A DNA stretch of 64,000 nt, taken from contig JBCDCY010000011.1 of the NCBI GenBank assembly GCA_039180875.1, forward strand, positions 62,001-126,000. The letters run 5' to 3'. The position numbers and the translations under genes were made by a program. Below, piece by piece: positions 33,294 through 42,118 of this stretch. The notes under the pieces were generated by a model that did no database searches, was not told where the DNA came from, and saw nothing but the letters and a program-made list of their open reading frames with translations. Within the stretch, counting starts at the first letter, position 1. Each line of letters starts with the position of its first letter. Origin of the DNA: JBCDCY01 sp039180875. Its GTDB lineage: Bacteria > Pseudomonadota > Alphaproteobacteria > Rhodobacterales > Rhodobacteraceae.

Positions 33294-34622
33294 TCACTCC
33301 GCCGCGGTGGGTTTCTGCTCCGCGCTCTCGCTCTTGGGCTCGGTCTCGAAGAGGGGCATCACGCCGGTGATCAGGCGGGCGCCTTTGCCGTAGGTGAGGT
33401 AGCTCCAGAACCATTGCAGGCCGACCAGCAGCGGCGCGCGCACGCCGATCAGGAAGTAGATGTGCGCTACACCCCAAAGCCACCAGGCGAACCAGCCGCG
33501 GAACCGGAAGCGGCCGAAATCGACGATCGCGGCGTTCCGGCCGATGGTGGCGAGGTTGCCCTGGTGGCTATAGGCGAAGGGCGCCGGTGCCGGCTTGCCC
33601 GACAGCCGGGCGAGGATGACCTCGGCGGCGTGGCGCCCGGCCTGCTTGGCCGCCGGGGCGATGCCGGGCACGTCGCCATCGCCCCAGGCCATCTTGGCCG
33701 CGTCGCCGACGATGAAGACACTTTCGTCGCCCTCCAAGGTCAGATCGCCGCGCACCGGCACCCGGCCGGAGGGATCGGTCTCCACCCCGAACCAGTTGGC
33801 GACCCGGGGCACGTAGACGCCGGCGGCCCAGACCATGGTGGCGCAGGGCACGTGCTCATCCCCGATATGGGCGCCGCTCTGGCCGTCGACCTCCACCCGC
33901 TTGCCGACGACGACGTCGACGTCGAGCTTCTCAAGCGCCTCGGCGGCGTAGGCGGACAGATCTTCGGGAAAGGCGCGCAGGATGCGGTCGCCCGCCTCGG
34001 CCAGGATGATCTTGGCCGAGGTCGGGTCGATATGGCGGAAATCGCTGGCGAGCGCGTGGCGTGCAAGCTCGGCGATGGCGCCGGCCATCTCCACGCCCGT
34101 GGGCCCGCCGCCGACGATCAGAAAGGTGAGCTGACGGCGCTGCTCCTCAGGGTCCGATGCCGTCTCGGCCCGCTCAAAGGCGATCAGCACCCGCTTGCGG
34201 ATCTCGGTCGCGTCGATGATGCGCTTCAGACCGGGGGCATAGGGCTCCCACTCCGGCTTGCCGAAATAGCTGTGGCGCGCCCCGGTGGCGACGATCAGAT
34301 CGTCGTAGGGGTAGCTGCCCCGGCCGGTCTGCACCGTCTTTGCCTGGCGATCGACGGTGTTCACGTCGCCGAGGACCACGCGCACGTTCGACTGATGGGC
34401 GAAGATATGCCGGATCGGCCAGGCGATGTCGGAGGGCGACAATCCCGCCGTCGCGACCTGATAGAGCAGCGGCTGGAAGAGGTGATGGTTGCGCTTGTCG
34501 ATGAGCGTGATGTCGACCGGTGCGCCCTTCAGCCGCTTGGCCGCGGCAAGGCCCGCGAAACCGGCGCCGATGATGACGACACGCTTGCGCCCCGCAGATG
34601 CATCCGCCGCGTCCGAGACCAT
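33294..34622 (-). CDS. ndh: Type II NADH:quinone oxidoreductase (NDH-2)
   Basis: A 442-aa membrane-associated flavoprotein that passes electrons from NADH to quinone without pumping protons. It has two dinucleotide-binding folds, VVIIGAGFAGLAAAKRL (FAD, residue 15 on) and FLIVGGGPTGVEMAGAIAEL (NADH), plus the quinone-site region HHLFQPLLYQVATAGL and the FAD motif VFIVGDAAKMA. A hydrophobic C-terminal segment (GWFAWWLWGVAHIYFLIG) probably mediates membrane attachment. ATG 34622 is chosen; the open frame upstream lacks homology. Divergent from sseA. Confidence 0.95.
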   Translation of the reverse strand: MVSDAADASAGRKRVVIIGAGFAGLAAAKRLKGAPVDITLIDKRNHHLFQPLLYQVATAGLSPSDIAWPIRHIFAHQSNVRVVLGDVNTVDRQAKTVQTGRGSYPYDDLIVATGARHSYFGKPEWEPYAPGLKRIIDATEIRKRVLIAFERAETASDPEEQRRQLTFLIVGGGPTGVEMAGAIAELARHALASDFRHIDPTSAKIILAEAGDRILRAFPEDLSAYAAEALEKLDVDVVVGKRVEVDGQSGAHIGDEHVPCATMVWAAGVYVPRVANWFGVETDPSGRVPVRGDLTLEGDESVFIVGDAAKMAWGDGDVPGIAPAAKQAGRHAAEVILARLSGKPAPAPFAYSHQGNLATIGRNAAIVDFGRFRFRGWFAWWLWGVAHIYFLIGVRAPLLVGLQWFWSYLTYGKGARLITGVMPLFETEPKSESAEQKPTAAE

Positions 34623-34758
34623 GGTGGCGTCCTTTCCGACCGTTTCCGCCGCGAATGTAGCCCCCCGAACGGCCCGCGTCACATCACGCGTGCCCGCCCA
34701 CGGTTGCCATGGCATCGTGACGCGGCTAGGTCGGGGCGAGACCGTCGTGAGGAACGCC

Positions 34759-35610
34759 ATGGCCGAGAGCGATCCGACCCTGCTTGTGACGACCGAGTGG
34801 CTGGAGGCGCATCTCGACGCGCCCGATCTGCGCATCCTCGATGCCAGCTGGTATCTGCCCGACCAGGGGCGTGACGGCCGGGCCGAGTATGCGGAGGCGC
34901 ATATCCCTGGCGCGCTCTACTTCGACATCGACGAGATCTCCGACGACGGCTCCGACCTGCCGCACATGGCGCCATCGGTGGAGAAGTTCATCTCTCGCAT
35001 GCGGCGGATGGGGATCGGGGATGGGCACCGGGTGGTGGTCTATGACGGTGCCGGCCTGTTCAGCGCCGCGCGGGTCTGGTGGATGTTCCGCCTCTTCGGC
35101 AAGACCGATGTGGCGGTGCTCGACGGCGGTCTGCCGAAATGGCGGGCCGAGGGCCGGCCGCTCGACGACGACACGCCGCCACCGCGGGAACGGCACTTCA
35201 CCGCCCGCCGCGACGCGGGCCTGGTGCGGGACGTCACCCAGGTCGCCGCAGCGGCCAAGCTCGGGCACGAGCAGATCGTCGACGCCCGCTCCCCCAGCCG
35301 CTTCCGGGGGGAGGAGGTCGAGCCGCGCCCGGGCCTGCGTGCCGGCCACATGCCCGGCGCGATCAACGTGCACTACCGCACGCTGTTGAACGACGACGGC
35401 ACGATGCTGGCGCCCGATGCGCTTCGCCGGGTGTTCGAGGCGGCGGGCGTCGACCTCGCGAAACCGGTCGTCACCACCTGCGGCTCGGGCGTCACGGCGG
35501 CGATCCTGATGCTGGCCCTCGCCCGGATCGGTCATCGGCGGAACGCACTCTATGATGGCTCCTGGTCGGAATGGGGGATGTACGACGAACTGGCGGTCGA
35601 GACCGGATGA
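34759..35610 (+). CDS. sseA: 3-mercaptopyruvate sulfurtransferase
   Basis: A 283-aa protein of two rhodanese domains. The first keeps the fold but no Cys; the second has the active loop CGSGVT with Cys241, which is the mercaptopyruvate-type rather than thiosulfate-type loop. It moves sulfur from 3-mercaptopyruvate to a thiol or cyanide acceptor. ATG 34759 follows a GTGAGGAACG site; the frame is open for 270 nt upstream without similarity. The stop overlaps the GNAT gene start (ATGA), heading a four-gene operon with an aminotransferase that could supply 3-mercaptopyruvate from cysteine. Confidence 0.93.
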   Translation: MAESDPTLLVTTEWLEAHLDAPDLRILDASWYLPDQGRDGRAEYAEAHIPGALYFDIDEISDDGSDLPHMAPSVEKFISRMRRMGIGDGHRVVVYDGAGLFSAARVWWMFRLFGKTDVAVLDGGLPKWRAEGRPLDDDTPPPRERHFTARRDAGLVRDVTQVAAAAKLGHEQIVDARSPSRFRGEEVEPRPGLRAGHMPGAINVHYRTLLNDDGTMLAPDALRRVFEAAGVDLAKPVVTTCGSGVTAAILMLALARIGHRRNALYDGSWSEWGMYDELAVETG

Positions 35611-36146
35611 GCCTCGACAGCGCCCCCAAGAGCTTCACGATCACCTATCTGGAGATGACGGCGCCGCCGAGCTTCGGCCGCCCGCCCCTGCCCCTGGGTG
35701 CGGCCACGGCGCTGTTGGCGGCCGAGGATCCGCCGGTCTGGTACTTCCTCGCCCTCTACCGCGCGGTGGGCGATGCCCATTACTGGGTCGACATGACCTC
35801 CCGCCCGGAGGAGGAGGTGGCGGCCTACCTCACGCGCCCCGGGATGACGCTCTACACTCTCATGCGCAATGGCTGGCCGGCAGGCTTCTTCCTGTTGGAC
35901 GAGGGCGAGGAAGGGGAGAGCGACCTCGCCTATTTCGGCCTGGTGCCGGAGGCGATCGGCCAGGGCCTTGGCTCCTGGCTGCTGCGCACCGCGGTGCTGA
36001 CGGCGTGGGAGCGGCCGGGGATCGAGCGCCTGACGGTCAACACCAACACCCTTGACCATCCCCGCGCGCTTCCCCTCTATCAGCGCATGGGGTTCGTGCC
36101 GATCCGCCGGGTAGAGCTTCCCTTCCCGCCGCCGTCCGAGCCCTGA
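35607..36146 (+). CDS. GNAT-family N-acetyltransferase
   Basis: A 179-aa GNAT-fold protein. The acetyl-CoA pyrophosphate-binding motif A reads FGLVPEAIGQGLGSWLLRTA, and the late NTNTLDHPRALPLYQRMGFVP is the usual motif-B region. Its ATG overlaps the sseA stop and the aminotransferase starts 21 bp later. The acceptor amine is unknown. Confidence 0.9.
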   Translation: MSLDSAPKSFTITYLEMTAPPSFGRPPLPLGAATALLAAEDPPVWYFLALYRAVGDAHYWVDMTSRPEEEVAAYLTRPGMTLYTLMRNGWPAGFFLLDEGEEGESDLAYFGLVPEAIGQGLGSWLLRTAVLTAWERPGIERLTVNTNTLDHPRALPLYQRMGFVPIRRVELPFPPPSEP

Positions 36147-36167
36147 TCCAACAGGCGAGGCTTCCCG

Positions 36168-37352
36168 ATGCTGCAATCGCTTGGCCCGGCGCGCGAGGAC
36201 AAGATCATCGCGCTGATGCAGGCCTTTCGCGCCGATCCGCGGACCGACAAGGTCGATCTGGGCGTCGGCGTCTACAAGGACGCCTCCGGCAACACGCCGA
36301 TCTTCGCCGCGGTAAAGCAGGCGGAAGAGCAGCTTTGGCAGGAGCAGGGGACGAAGGGCTACACCGCGCTCCTCGGCAATGCCGATTACATCGCGGCGAT
36401 GCAGGCGCTGACCCTCGGCGATGCGGTGCCGGCAGAGCGGCTGACGGCGGCCCAGGCCGTGGGCGGCACAGGGGCGCTCCGCACGCTTTTTCAGTTGGTG
36501 CTGAGCGCCGATCCTGAGGCGCGGTTCTGGATCTCCGACCCCTCCTGGCCGAACCACGCGGCGATCCTTGAGGCCATGGGGGCGCCCTGGCAGAGCTACC
36601 GCTATTTCGACCGCACGACGCGGATGGTGGATGTGGAGGGGATGCACGCCGATCTCGCCGATATCGGGCCGCATGACGTCGTGGTGTTGCATGGCTGTTG
36701 CCACAACCCGACCGGGGCCAATCTGACGGCGGCCGATTGGGCCGCGCTCACTGCCCATTTCGCGGCCACCGGGGCGACGCCGCTGATCGACATCGCTTAT
36801 CAGGGCTTCGGTGATGGGTTGGAGGAGGATGCCGCCGGCCTCCGCACCATGGCGGCCGGGGTGCCGCAATTGCTGATCGCCGCCTCCTGCTCCAAGAACT
36901 TCGGCGTCTACCGCGACCGGGTGGGCTGCGCCATCGTGCTGGCGGAGACCCAGGCGATCCGCGACCGCGTGGCCGGGGCGCTGACGGCGATCAACCGCAC
37001 CTATTTCTCCTTCACTCCCGACCATGGCGCGGCGGTGGTGGCAAAGGTCCTGACCGACCCCGCGCTCCGCCAATCCTGGGAGACGGAGCTCAAAGCGATG
37101 CGCACCCGTATGCTCGCCCTGCGGGAGGGGTTGGCCGATGCCCTGCGGCGGGAGACGAACTCCGACCGCTTCGACTTTCTCGCCGCCCACCGCGGCATGT
37201 TCTCTCTGCTCGGCGCGACGCCGGAGCAGTTGGCGGAGCTGAAGGAGCGCGACGGCATCTATATCGTCGGCGACAGCCGGGTGAACGTGGCCGGCCTGCC
37301 CGAGGACGGCCTGCCGGCGCTCGCCCGGGCCCTGGTCAGCGCCGGCGTCTGA
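36168..37352 (+). CDS. Aspartate/aromatic amino acid aminotransferase
   Basis: A 394-aa class I PLP aminotransferase of the AspC/TyrB group. The N-terminal DLGVGVYKDASGNTPIF, the HGCCHNPTGANLT segment, and the Schiff-base Lys in SCSKNFGVYRDRVG are all conserved; substrate-binding Arg is in the C-terminal VGDSRVNVAGL. Such enzymes accept aspartate, aromatic amino acids and often cysteine. Being in one operon with mercaptopyruvate sulfurtransferase suggests, but does not prove, that cysteine is a real substrate here. The TGA stop shares one base with the next ATG. Confidence 0.93.
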   Translation: MLQSLGPAREDKIIALMQAFRADPRTDKVDLGVGVYKDASGNTPIFAAVKQAEEQLWQEQGTKGYTALLGNADYIAAMQALTLGDAVPAERLTAAQAVGGTGALRTLFQLVLSADPEARFWISDPSWPNHAAILEAMGAPWQSYRYFDRTTRMVDVEGMHADLADIGPHDVVVLHGCCHNPTGANLTAADWAALTAHFAATGATPLIDIAYQGFGDGLEEDAAGLRTMAAGVPQLLIAASCSKNFGVYRDRVGCAIVLAETQAIRDRVAGALTAINRTYFSFTPDHGAAVVAKVLTDPALRQSWETELKAMRTRMLALREGLADALRRETNSDRFDFLAAHRGMFSLLGATPEQLAELKERDGIYIVGDSRVNVAGLPEDGLPALARALVSAGV

Positions 37353-38287
37353 TGGCCGCGATCCCGGTCATCGGGCCGGAGGATGTGGCCGGGCGCCTGT
37401 CGTGGCCCGCCCTGGTCGACGCGCTTGCCGAAGGGCACCGCCGCCCGCCGGGCAAGGTCGGCGATCTGCTGCTCAGCCAGGGGAAGGACGCGCTCCTCAG
37501 CCGGGCCGCGTGGATCGACGGCCTGGGGATCGGCGTCAAGTCCGTCACGGTGATCCCGGGCAACGAGGCCGCCGGGCGGCCGACGATCCACGGCGCCATG
37601 CTGGTCTTCGATGGTGAGACCGGGGCCGTGCGCGCCGTCGTCGACAGCGCGCTCATCACCTACTGGAAGACCGCAGCCGACTCGGTGCTCGGCGCCCGGT
37701 TGCTCGCCCGGCCGGACGCGGCCTATCTGCTGATCCTCGGCGCCGGGACCGTCGCCCGTTCGCTGATCGAGGCCTACCCGGCGGTGCTGCCCTCGCTGCA
37801 GCGGATCAGCGTCTGGAACCGGAGTGCGACCCGAGCCGCGGCATTGGTCGAGGCCTCCGCCGATGCGCGGGTCCCGGTGGCGCAGGCGACGGACCTGTCG
37901 GCCGCGTTGGCCGAGGCCGACATCGTCGCGACGGCCACTATGGCGACGGCGCCGATCCTGCGCGGCGCCGACCTCCACCCCGGCACCCATGTCGACTTGA
38001 TCGGCGCCTTTCGCCCCGACATGCGGGAGGCGGATGACGAGGTCCTCCGCCGCGGCCATCTGTTCGTCGACAGCCGCGAGACGACCCTCGACCATATCGG
38101 CGAGCTCAAGGACCCGCTCGCCCGCGGCGTGATCGGGCGCGACGACGTGCTGGGCGACCTGCACGACCTGGTGGCCGGCCGGGCCGGCCGGTTGGACGAT
38201 GCAGCGATCACCGTCTTCAAGAACGGCGGCGGCGCCCATCTCGACCTGATGACTGCCGGGGTGATCCTGGAGGCGTGGGGAGGCTAG
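37352..38287 (+). CDS. Ornithine cyclodeaminase/mu-crystallin family protein
   Basis: A 311-aa NAD(P)-binding protein. LGIGVKSVTVIPGNEAAGRPTIH is the N-terminal dimer/substrate region, ALITYWKTAADSVLGARLLA contains the substrate-binding Arg/Lys segment and LLILGAGTVARSLIEAY is the Rossmann loop. Members include ornithine cyclodeaminase, alanine dehydrogenase and ketimine reductases; the true reaction is not clear. It ends the operon and its TAG shares the CTAG tetranucleotide with the stop of hisE on the other strand. Confidence 0.9.
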   Translation: MAAIPVIGPEDVAGRLSWPALVDALAEGHRRPPGKVGDLLLSQGKDALLSRAAWIDGLGIGVKSVTVIPGNEAAGRPTIHGAMLVFDGETGAVRAVVDSALITYWKTAADSVLGARLLARPDAAYLLILGAGTVARSLIEAYPAVLPSLQRISVWNRSATRAAALVEASADARVPVAQATDLSAALAEADIVATATMATAPILRGADLHPGTHVDLIGAFRPDMREADDEVLRRGHLFVDSRETTLDHIGELKDPLARGVIGRDDVLGDLHDLVAGRAGRLDDAAITVFKNGGGAHLDLMTAGVILEAWGG

Positions 38288-38595
38288 CGCCCCGCCTTCT
38301 CTGCAATACCGGACGTACCCTCGCGCCGCTCAAGCTCGGCCAGCACATCGGCCAGCGCGACGTCGCTGGCGGCGAGCATGACCAGCAGGTGGTAGAGCAC
38401 ATCCGCCGCTTCCGCCCGCAGCGCCGCGGCGTCGCCCGAAGCGGCGGCCACGATCGCCTCCACCGCCTCCTCCCCGAATTTCTCCGCGCACTTCCCCGGC
38501 CCCGCGCTCAATAGCCGGGCGGTCCAGGAGCCCTCGGGGTCCGCCGATTTCCGGGCAGCGATCACCGCCTCGAGCCGGGTCAGAACATCGCTCAT
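38284..38595 (-). CDS. hisE: Phosphoribosyl-ATP pyrophosphatase
   Basis: A 103-aa MazG-like helical enzyme for the second step of histidine synthesis. KCAEKFGEEAVEAIVAA carries the metal-binding Glu residues and EAADVLYHLLVMLA the second acidic motif. Its start overlaps the hisF stop by four nt (ATGA), and it converges with the ornithine cyclodeaminase-like gene, sharing four bases. Confidence 0.95.
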   Translation of the reverse strand: MSDVLTRLEAVIAARKSADPEGSWTARLLSAGPGKCAEKFGEEAVEAIVAAASGDAAALRAEAADVLYHLLVMLAASDVALADVLAELERREGTSGIAEKAGR

Positions 38596-39377
38596 CCCAA
38601 CTCCTCCAGCATCTCGGCGCCGAGGCGCACCGGAATCCCCGCCGCCGCCATATGGGCCTTGGCCTCAGCGATCGAGAAGGTGCCGAAATGGAAGATCGAG
38701 GCGGCGAGGACGGCCGAGGCATGCCCCTCCCGCACGCCCTCGACCAGGTGATCGAGGGTGCCGACGCCGCCGGAGGCAACCACGGGCACCGGCACCGCAT
38801 CGGCGACGGCGCGGGTGAGCGCGAGGTCGAAGCCCGACCTGGTGCCGTCCCGGTCCATCGAGGTGAGCAGGATCTCTCCCGCCCCCGCCGCGACCATGCG
38901 CTCGGCAAAGCCGATGGCCTCGATCCCCGTGGCTTTGCGCCCGCCGTGAGTGAAGATCTCCCACCGATCGGACGCCACCGACTTGGCGTCGATGGCGACG
39001 ACGATGCATTGATTGCCGAACTTCTCGGCCGCTGCCGCCACCACCTCCGGCGTTGCCACGGCCGCGGTGTTGAAGCTCACCTTATCGGCCCCGGCGAGGA
39101 GCAGGGCGCGCACATCCTCGACCGTGCGCACCCCCCCGCCGACGGTGAGCGGCATGAAGCACTGCTCCGCCGTGCGCTGCACGACGTCGAGCAGGGTCGC
39201 CCGCCGCTCATGGCTCGCGGTGATGTCGAGAAAGCAAAGCTCATCCGCCCCGGCGGCATCATAGACCCGCGCCTGCTCCACCGGATCGCCGGCATCGACC
39301 AAGTCGACGAAGTTCACACCCTTCACCACCCGCCCATCCTTGACGTCGAGACACGGAATGACGCGGGTTTTTAGCAT
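38592..39377 (-). CDS. hisF: Imidazole glycerol phosphate synthase, cyclase subunit
   Basis: A 261-aa TIM barrel that, with the HisH glutaminase, makes imidazole glycerol phosphate and AICAR. Catalytic Asp residues are in IPCLDVKDGRVVKGVNF and LLTSMDRDGTRSGFD; PLTVGGGVRTVEDVR is the phosphate-binding loop. HisH is not encoded beside it. It lies 75 bp after hisA and is coupled to hisE. Confidence 0.96.
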   Translation of the reverse strand: MLKTRVIPCLDVKDGRVVKGVNFVDLVDAGDPVEQARVYDAAGADELCFLDITASHERRATLLDVVQRTAEQCFMPLTVGGGVRTVEDVRALLLAGADKVSFNTAAVATPEVVAAAAEKFGNQCIVVAIDAKSVASDRWEIFTHGGRKATGIEAIGFAERMVAAGAGEILLTSMDRDGTRSGFDLALTRAVADAVPVPVVASGGVGTLDHLVEGVREGHASAVLAASIFHFGTFSIAEAKAHMAAAGIPVRLGAEMLEELG

Positions 39378-39452
39378 GATCCCTCGATCCGATTGGCTGC
39401 TGGTCGCGAGAGATAAAGCAGCGCCCGGCGCCTCGCAATCGCGGACCCGTGC

Positions 39453-40172
39453 CTAGGCGAGGACCCGCATCGCCTCGGCGAGGTCGAGGCGGCCGTCGTA
39501 CAGGGCGCGGCCGGAGATGACGCCGTCGAGGGGAGCGCCGCAGATCTTCAGCGCCTCGAGGTCGGCGAGGGAGGAGACGCCGCCCGAGGCGATGACCGGG
39601 ATGGTGACGGCCCGGGCGAGGGCGGCGGTGGCGGCGACGTTGGGGCCGCCCATGGCGCCGTCACGGTCGATGTCGGTGTAGATAAGGGCGGCGACGCCCG
39701 CATCCTCGAACCGTTGGGCGAGCTCCGTGGCGCCGATCTCCGTCGTCTCGGCCCAGCCGGCGACCGCAACCTGGCCGCCCCTTGCGTCGATGCCGACGGC
39801 GATGCGGCCGGGATGGGCCCGCGCGGCCTGGCGCACCAGATCGGGGTCGCGGGCCGCTGCGGTGCCGAGGATCACCCGGCGCACGCCCTTCGCAAGCCAC
39901 ATCTCGATCGTCGCCAGATCGCGGATGCCGCCGCCGAGCTGCACCGGCACCTCGACCGCCGCCAGGATTGCCTCGACCGCCGCTTCGTTGACCGGGCGCC
40001 CGGCGAAGGCGCCGTTCAGGTCCACCAGATGCAGCCAGGCGCAGCCGGCCTCGACAAAGCTCCGCGCCTGGGCGGCCGGATCGTCGTTGAAGACGGTGGC
40101 CGCCGCCATCTCTCCGCGCAGAAGCCGGACGCAGGCGCCGTCCTTCAGGTCGATCGCAGGGTAGAGGATCAT
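39453..40172 (-). CDS. hisA: ProFAR isomerase (HisA)
   Basis: A 239-aa TIM-barrel isomerase for the fourth step of histidine synthesis. AIDLKDGACVRLLRGE and IYTDIDRDGAMGGPN supply the two catalytic Asp residues, and VPVQLGGGIRD the phosphate loop. ATG 40172 is preferred over an upstream ATG at 40184 because the family starts MILYPAIDLK. First gene of the hisA-hisF-hisE run. Confidence 0.96.
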   Translation of the reverse strand: MILYPAIDLKDGACVRLLRGEMAAATVFNDDPAAQARSFVEAGCAWLHLVDLNGAFAGRPVNEAAVEAILAAVEVPVQLGGGIRDLATIEMWLAKGVRRVILGTAAARDPDLVRQAARAHPGRIAVGIDARGGQVAVAGWAETTEIGATELAQRFEDAGVAALIYTDIDRDGAMGGPNVAATAALARAVTIPVIASGGVSSLADLEALKICGAPLDGVISGRALYDGRLDLAEAMRVLA

Positions 40173-40312
40173 GCGGGCCCCCAAACGCTCCGGCCCGCGG
40201 CCCTAGCGCGGTCGGCCGGGAATTGCAAAGGCCGATCCCGCCGCCGCGTCGCACCTTGACCCGGGCGCGAGGCCGGAGGACGGTCGGGGCAAAATCGCTG
40301 GAGGACCGACCG

Positions 40313-40708
40313 ATGCGCATCCTGTTTCTGGCCGCCGCCCTGATGCTCCCCACCGCCGCCTTCGGGCAGGAAGTGGCGGGCCTCTGGAAGTCGGAGCCGA
40401 ACGATGAGGGCAACTACATCCATGTCGAGGTCGGCGCCTGCCCGACCGCGGGGCTCACCTGCGGCGTGATCGTCGGCGCCTTCGACGGCAACGACCAGCC
40501 GGCCAACCCCGACGTGGTCGGCCGCACCATCGTGGCGGATATGGAGGCGGACGGCGCCACCGAGTGGTCCGGCGGCACGATCTGGGCGCCAGACGAGGAC
40601 CGCACCTACAGCTCCCGCATGGAGCTGAGCGGCGATGTGCTGACGGTGAAGGGCTGCGTCCTCGGCGGTCTGATCTGCCGCGGCCAGGACTGGACCCGGC
40701 TCGAATAG
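40313..40708 (+). CDS. DUF2147-type secreted protein
   Basis: A 131-aa protein with a clear signal peptide (MRILFLAAALMLPTAAFGQ, cut near residue 18) and a small beta-rich domain: EVAGLWKSEP at the start, VEVGACPTAGLTCGVIVGAF in the middle and VLGGLICRGQDWTRL at the end. This matches DUF2147, a lipocalin-like family of unknown role. Four cysteines of the mature part could form two disulphides. A GGAGG site precedes ATG 40313. Convergent with the next gene, 2 bp between stops. Confidence 0.85.
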   Translation: MRILFLAAALMLPTAAFGQEVAGLWKSEPNDEGNYIHVEVGACPTAGLTCGVIVGAFDGNDQPANPDVVGRTIVADMEADGATEWSGGTIWAPDEDRTYSSRMELSGDVLTVKGCVLGGLICRGQDWTRLE

Positions 40709-40710
40709 CG

Positions 40711-41208
40711 CTAGGGCAGCTCGCCGTCGCGCTGGGCGAGCTGGGCCTGCAGGATATCGGCCATCAGCCGCGCCGACCCACCGGCCGCGGCCCCGCCGAT
40801 GCCGATGCGCCGGCCGATCCGCCACCAGAGGCCCGGGCGCCAGGCGAAGGGGCCGGGCTCCCTGGTGAGCAGCACGAAGCCGTTCGATGGTTTGAAGGCC
40901 AGGAGGCCGCGTTCGACCCGGGTGATCGCGGCGGTCTCGCACAGCACCTCGCCGAGATCGTCGGCCAGCCGCTCCTCCGTCAGCACCAAGTGGCGCGCGG
41001 TGGCGCGGTAAAGCGCGAGGCCGAGCCAGAGCGCGCCCGCGGCCACGGCAAAGAGCAGAAAGATGCCCGCCGGGGCGTCCGGCGGCTGGATGGCGAGCAA
41101 GTAGAGGATCATCAGGCCGAGGCCGAAGAGCATGCCCGCCGCCAGCCAGCGCCGCCCCGGCGAGCAGGCGAGGTAAGCGAGCGGCGCCTCCGGGTCCTGA
41201 GCGCTCAT
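40711..41208 (-). CDS. Unidentified two-helix membrane protein
   Basis: A 165-aa protein with two adjacent hydrophobic helices (about residues 17-35 and 43-60) and a C-terminal soluble part that includes HLVLTEERLADDLGEVLCET and RVERGLLAFKPSNGFVLLT, a pattern like bacterial PH-type (YdbS-like) domains on the cytoplasmic face. I cannot name it. ATG 41208 overlaps the truB stop (ATGA), so it is the tail of the rbfA-sulfotransferase-truB operon. Confidence 0.75.
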   Translation of the reverse strand: MSAQDPEAPLAYLACSPGRRWLAAGMLFGLGLMILYLLAIQPPDAPAGIFLLFAVAAGALWLGLALYRATARHLVLTEERLADDLGEVLCETAAITRVERGLLAFKPSNGFVLLTREPGPFAWRPGLWWRIGRRIGIGGAAAGGSARLMADILQAQLAQRDGELP

Positions 41209-42113
41209 TCGGCGATCTCGGCCGCATCGGGGGCGATGCGGAAGACCCTGGTGGGGTGGAGCAGCCCACCGCGATAGCGCCCGATGGCGATGGGGCGGCC
41301 GTCGAAGGAGGCCCAAGCCTCTTCCCCGAAGGCAAGATCGCGGGCGATGACCTCCCCGGGATTGCCGTTGGTCAGGCGCGCGGCGCCGCCGGCCGTCGCC
41401 CGGACCTCCATCATCGGCGCCAGGGCGGCGGTGACGGGGAGGAGGTGTGCCGCATCGATCCCATCGAGCGACACCGCGCTTTCCAGATCGAACGGGCCGG
41501 ACTGGATGCGGCGAAGCTGCACCACATGGGCGCAGGAGCCCAGCATCTGCCCAAGGTCCCGGGCGATGGCCCGCACATAGCCGCCCTTGCCGCAGTCGAG
41601 CACCAGGTCGGCATGATCGCGGTCCGGCTGGCTGAGCAGCTCCAGCCGATGGACGACCAGCTTTCGGGGCGCAAGCTCCACCGTCTCCCCCGCCCGGACG
41701 CGGGCATAGGCCCGGACGCCGTCGACATGGACGGCGGAGACTTGGGGCGGCACCTGTTCGATCTCTCCTGTGAGGCGGGGGAGCGCGGCGCGGATCTCGT
41801 CCTCCGTCGGGCGCGCATCGCTCTCAGCGATGACCGTGCCCTCGGCATCGTCGGTGTCGGTGGCCTGGCCGAAGCGGATGCGAAATTCGTAGGTCTTTCG
41901 CGCATCCGTCAGCCAGGGCACGGTCTTGGTCGCCTCTCCCAGGGCGACGGCCAGAAGGCCGGTTGCGGCCGGATCGAGGGTGCCGGCATGGCCCGCCTTT
42001 TGCGCATCGAGTGTCTTGCGCACGATCGCCACCACGTCGGCCGAGGTCTTGCCGGCCGGTTTGTCGATGATCAGCCAGCCGTGGATCGGCCTGCCGCGCC
42101 GCCGCCTCGCCAT
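41205..42113 (-). CDS. truB: tRNA pseudouridine-55 synthase
   Basis: A 302-aa enzyme that makes pseudouridine 55 in the T-loop of tRNAs. The N-terminal GWLIIDKPAGKTSADVVA and catalytic Asp in KAGHAGTLDPAATGLL, plus RKTYEFRIRFGQATDTDDAEG and the DCGKGGYVRAIARDLG block, are as expected. ATG 42113 is chosen over an upstream ATG at 42149 that lies inside the neighbouring gene. In alphaproteobacteria truB usually follows rbfA directly; here a sulfotransferase-like gene stands between them. Confidence 0.96.
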   Translation of the reverse strand: MARRRRGRPIHGWLIIDKPAGKTSADVVAIVRKTLDAQKAGHAGTLDPAATGLLAVALGEATKTVPWLTDARKTYEFRIRFGQATDTDDAEGTVIAESDARPTEDEIRAALPRLTGEIEQVPPQVSAVHVDGVRAYARVRAGETVELAPRKLVVHRLELLSQPDRDHADLVLDCGKGGYVRAIARDLGQMLGSCAHVVQLRRIQSGPFDLESAVSLDGIDAAHLLPVTAALAPMMEVRATAGGAARLTNGNPGEVIARDLAFGEEAWASFDGRPIAIGRYRGGLLHPTRVFRIAPDAAEIAE

Positions 42114-42118
42114 CGCGC

